DNA from: Citrus sinensis
Lineage: Eukaryota > Streptophyta > Magnoliopsida > Sapindales > Rutaceae
Reading direction: 5' to 3'
Assembly: GCF_022201045.2 (NCBI RefSeq)
Contig: NC_068558.1
Span: 2,790,001 to 2,854,000 of the forward strand
DNA length: 64,000 nucleotides
Shown: positions 61,574 to 64,000 of the stretch, piece after piece
Numbering within the stretch: the first letter of the stretch is position 1
Layout: the number at the start of each line of letters is the position of its first letter
Notes under the pieces: model-generated
Told to the model about the DNA's origin: nothing
The model's input: the letters and a program-made list of their open reading frames with translations, nothing else
Database searches by the model: none
Translations under genes and position numbers: made by a program

Positions 61574-62250
61574 GACTATGTTTCAGAGTTTGGATTAAGT
61601 GTAGAATTGGACTAATTTTGAGATTAATTATTTATTTGATCTTTGGAAAGATCTACTTTGAATTAGATTATGACACTAAATTTAAATTTAGTCTTAAGAT
61701 CATGGGATATGGCAATCCCAATTGAAATATTGGTTTAGTCATGATTAATTTTAAAAATAATTGTCGATTTAATTAATTATGACTTGAATATCTAATGTAA
61801 TATTTAATTAAATAATGATTATATTAAAATTAATCATGAAAATTAATACTACCAGTAATTGGTTGCTTTTATATTATTTGTTAACTTTGTGATAAAATAA
61901 AATATATTTAAATCATTTAATAAAAATTAAATTAATTTTTAATTTAATTTAATTTAACTTAATCTAATTTATATTTGTTTTTATAATTATGATTACCTAA
62001 TTTAATTTTAAGTAATTGTCTTTTAAATTAATATTAATAATTATTTTGTTATTAAATATCTATAAATAGTTCATATCTATATTTAAATGTCAAATTAAAT
62101 GTCATTTAATTTCATTCAAATATAATTTAATGTAGTCAAATCCAATACTGTACCAAAACATAAAACAATATCATATAATCTAATATAATTCAATTCAATC
62201 CAATTTTAATAATTATTACTCTAATCTAATCCTGCATGAAAAATGTAGCC
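61574..62250. mobile_element. possible Tourist-like MITE (3-bp TAA duplication)
   Basis: The left end GACTATGTTTCAGAGTTTGG and the inverted right end GGCTACATTTTTCATGCAGG are weakly matching inverted repeats. TAA flanks both (61571-61573 and 62251-62253). The 677-bp interior is extremely AT-rich with repeated TTTAATTTAA words and no coding frame. The call is tentative because the termini diverge. Confidence 0.45.
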
Positions 62251-62253
62251 TAA

Positions 62254-62686
62254 GACTAAGAGTTGAAAATGGATAGAACAGCTACGTACGTTGGCCGCTT
62301 CAATAAGAATCACCGAATTGTGGATCTATTTGATACAAATAAAACAAGTTATGCGGTTATTCTGAAAATTATAAAACTCTAGGGATCTGGACGTTATCAC
62401 TCCAAAACATTGCAATTTTCTTTCAACAGTGGAATGACTAATGCGTGTGTTATGTAATAAAAATAAATCCTTCTTAGTTCTTCCCTGTCCCCCCCTCTCT
62501 CTTTCTGTATGTATATTTTTTTTTTCTCTCATTTTAATTTTGTTTTCCGGATTTTCGTCAGATTAAATTCCATTCATTCCATGTACAGTCAATCAATCCC
62601 AAAGGCCTAAGCCTCCACCAACTAAAACCTCGACAAAACCTCATAACGTGATAAAAAAAAAAAAAAAAAATACTAACTTTTTCAGA
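62254..62686 (+). promoter_or_regulatory. upstream region and leader of the DEG9-like gene
   Basis: Contains a CT-rich stretch near 62487-62504, a T run near 62516-62525 and an A run at 62653-62670 just before the start codon. No other feature is seen. Confidence 0.45.
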
Positions 62687-64000
62687 ATGTCCGAACACAA
62701 ACGCAAACGAGGGCGCAAACCCAAAATCCCCGATGCCGAAAAAACCCTAGACCTTCCCTCCACCGCCGCCTCCGCCGACGACGACGACGTCGTTTTCTCC
62801 GTCTCCAACGTTGAAATTATCCCCACCACCACCAACCCCTCCATCTCCTCCGCCGCCGCCACAACCACCAATAACCACCACCCCGACCACCGTCCCCGCC
62901 GCGGCCGTCCCAGGAAACACCCCAAGCACGAAACCCCCGAGGAGAAACCTCCTCCGTTGCCGCGTGCAGGCCACTGTCGGCCTGCCGAGAATGGAGGTGC
63001 GGACTTTGCAGGGGATGTAGAGCCCGGGGTGGCGAGGGTTGTCCCGGCGATGGACGCGGTGGTGAAGGTGTTTTGTGTCCACACGGAGCCGAATTTTTCG
63101 CTGCCGTGGCAGAGAAAGAGGCAGTACAGTTCGAGTAGTAGTGGGTTTGCGATTGGAGGCAGGAGGGTTTTGACAAATGCGCATTCTGTGGAGCACTACA
63201 CGCAGGTTAAACTCAAGAAACGAGGCTCTGATACTAAGTACTTGGCTACTGTGCTCGCCATCGGCACCGAGTGCGACATTGGTAACGGATATATGTATAT
63301 ACAGTATGTTATGGTTGTAAGATTTGGAGTTAGTATTAGAATGACGTGAATGGTATAAAAGTAGGATTCACTTAATGGATTTTGCTAGTTAACTTGTGGG
63401 ATCATTTCTACAACCAATCTGTGATTAAAGGTGACATTATTGCTTTGTTTTTTAAAATTGTGAAATTTACGGGAGTCAGATTGTTATATGTTTGATGGAT
63501 AGAAGTTGTAATTTTTTGTTAGACTGCGAGAATTCTTTGTATGCATATTATGAAGAACTATTGCACATGAACAGGATGGGCAGTTAGGTTGCTTATATTG
63601 CTGACTAGGTCCAGGTTGGTTATGTAGACTTGAGCATTGAATTTCTTTTGTTGAACTCAAGTTTTGTTTTGGGTGATGTTGCAGCCATGCTTACAGTTGA
63701 GGATGATGAGTTTTGGGAAGGAGTATTGCCTGTGGAGTTTGGGGAATTGCCTGCCCTTCAAGATGCTGTAACTGTTGTAGGTTATCCAATTGGGGGGGAC
63801 ACAATTTCTGTGACAAGCGGTGTTGTGTCGCGGATTGAGATCTTATCATATGTTCATGGGTCCACTGAGCTCTTGGGTTTACAGGTTAGTGGGTTATGGT
63901 TCTAGAAGATTGCAATATTCCCTGCCAGCCATTTCAGCTGCTGTCCTCATGTTTAATTAGTTACTTACTTTTGCAGATAGATGCTGCTATAAATTCTGGA
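62687..64000 (+). CDS. DEG9: DEG9-like nuclear trypsin-type serine protease (5' part, cut by window end)
   Basis: Exons 62687-63281, 63685-63884 and 63977 onward; the window ends in exon 3. The N-terminal 110 residues are basic and low-complexity, with two AT-hook-like motifs (KRGRKPK at 7-13 and [10 protein letters not shown] at 71-80). The Deg/HtrA fold then begins: [20 protein letters not shown], catalytic His166 in LTNAHSV and catalytic Asp197 in GTECDIAMLTV. Further along come [27 protein letters not shown] and finally DAAINSG. The catalytic Ser (GNSGGP) should follow just past the end. This matches Arabidopsis DEG9 (At5g40200, from memory), an ATP-independent protease in the nucleus and nucleolus. 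Exon 1 is markedly GC-rich against AT-rich surroundings. Both visible introns are GT-AG, and the PDZ region lies outside the window. Confidence 0.88.

Noticed and set aside
62747-63196. Gly/Val-rich minus-strand frames opposite DEG9 exon 1
   Set aside because: They arise from the GC-rich, repetitive coding strand of DEG9, whose frame shows the protease motifs.
1-64000. tRNA, rRNA and CRISPR features
   Set aside because: No complete tRNA cloverleaf, rRNA or spaced repeat array was recognised. The only tRNA-like words are the A/B boxes inside the element at 26475-26862, which lack a convincing acceptor stem.

Overview
This is nuclear DNA from a flowering plant, almost certainly a eudicot. The genes carry GT-AG introns, sit in AT-rich intergenic DNA with small DNA transposons, and encode plant-specific families (WLIM, ROP GTPase, PADRE/DUF4228, BAH-TFIIS SUO-type protein). 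All exon models were built by hand from reading frame, splice sites and remembered family sequences. Each closes in frame to a family-typical length, but none was checked by alignment or transcript data. The species cannot be named; a woody rosid such as Citrus is only a guess.

Layout. 0.6-2.6 kb: an organellar DCC-family (DUF393) thiol-disulfide protein on the minus strand. It diverges, across only 316 bp, from a small mitochondrial SDH7-like protein on the plus strand (2.95-4.94 kb). 5.7-6.9 kb: a hAT-like non-autonomous element with an internal 3 x 225-bp array. 8.2-10.9 kb: a two-LIM actin-bundling protein (WLIM1). 13.7-14.4 kb: a PADRE-domain protein (minus). 19.0-24.2 kb: a 14-exon nucleobase-ascorbate transporter (NAT6-like, minus). 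24.2-32.4 kb: gene-poor DNA with several TIR elements. 32.5-35.1 kb: mitochondrial ribosomal protein uL29m, followed by a Mutator-like foldback MITE. About 37.2-37.8 kb: a decayed LINE RNase H remnant. 39.4-45.3 and 47.6-53.6 kb: two complete tandem SUO-like genes. 55.5-58.4 kb: a type II ROP GTPase (minus). 62.7 kb to the end: the 5' part of a DEG9-like nuclear serine protease.

The genes form no operon or single pathway. From memory, ROP11, NAT6 and a PADRE gene are neighbours in Arabidopsis (At5g62880-At5g62900), and ROP10 sits beside a tandem SUO pair (At3g48040-At3g48060), with SDH7 copies near both blocks. The window therefore looks like an unduplicated version of a block that Arabidopsis carries twice. 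The most interesting points are the SUO tandem pair, in which both copies keep overlapping out-of-frame upstream ATGs, and several small transposons with readable target-site duplications. I did not find a clearly new biological system.
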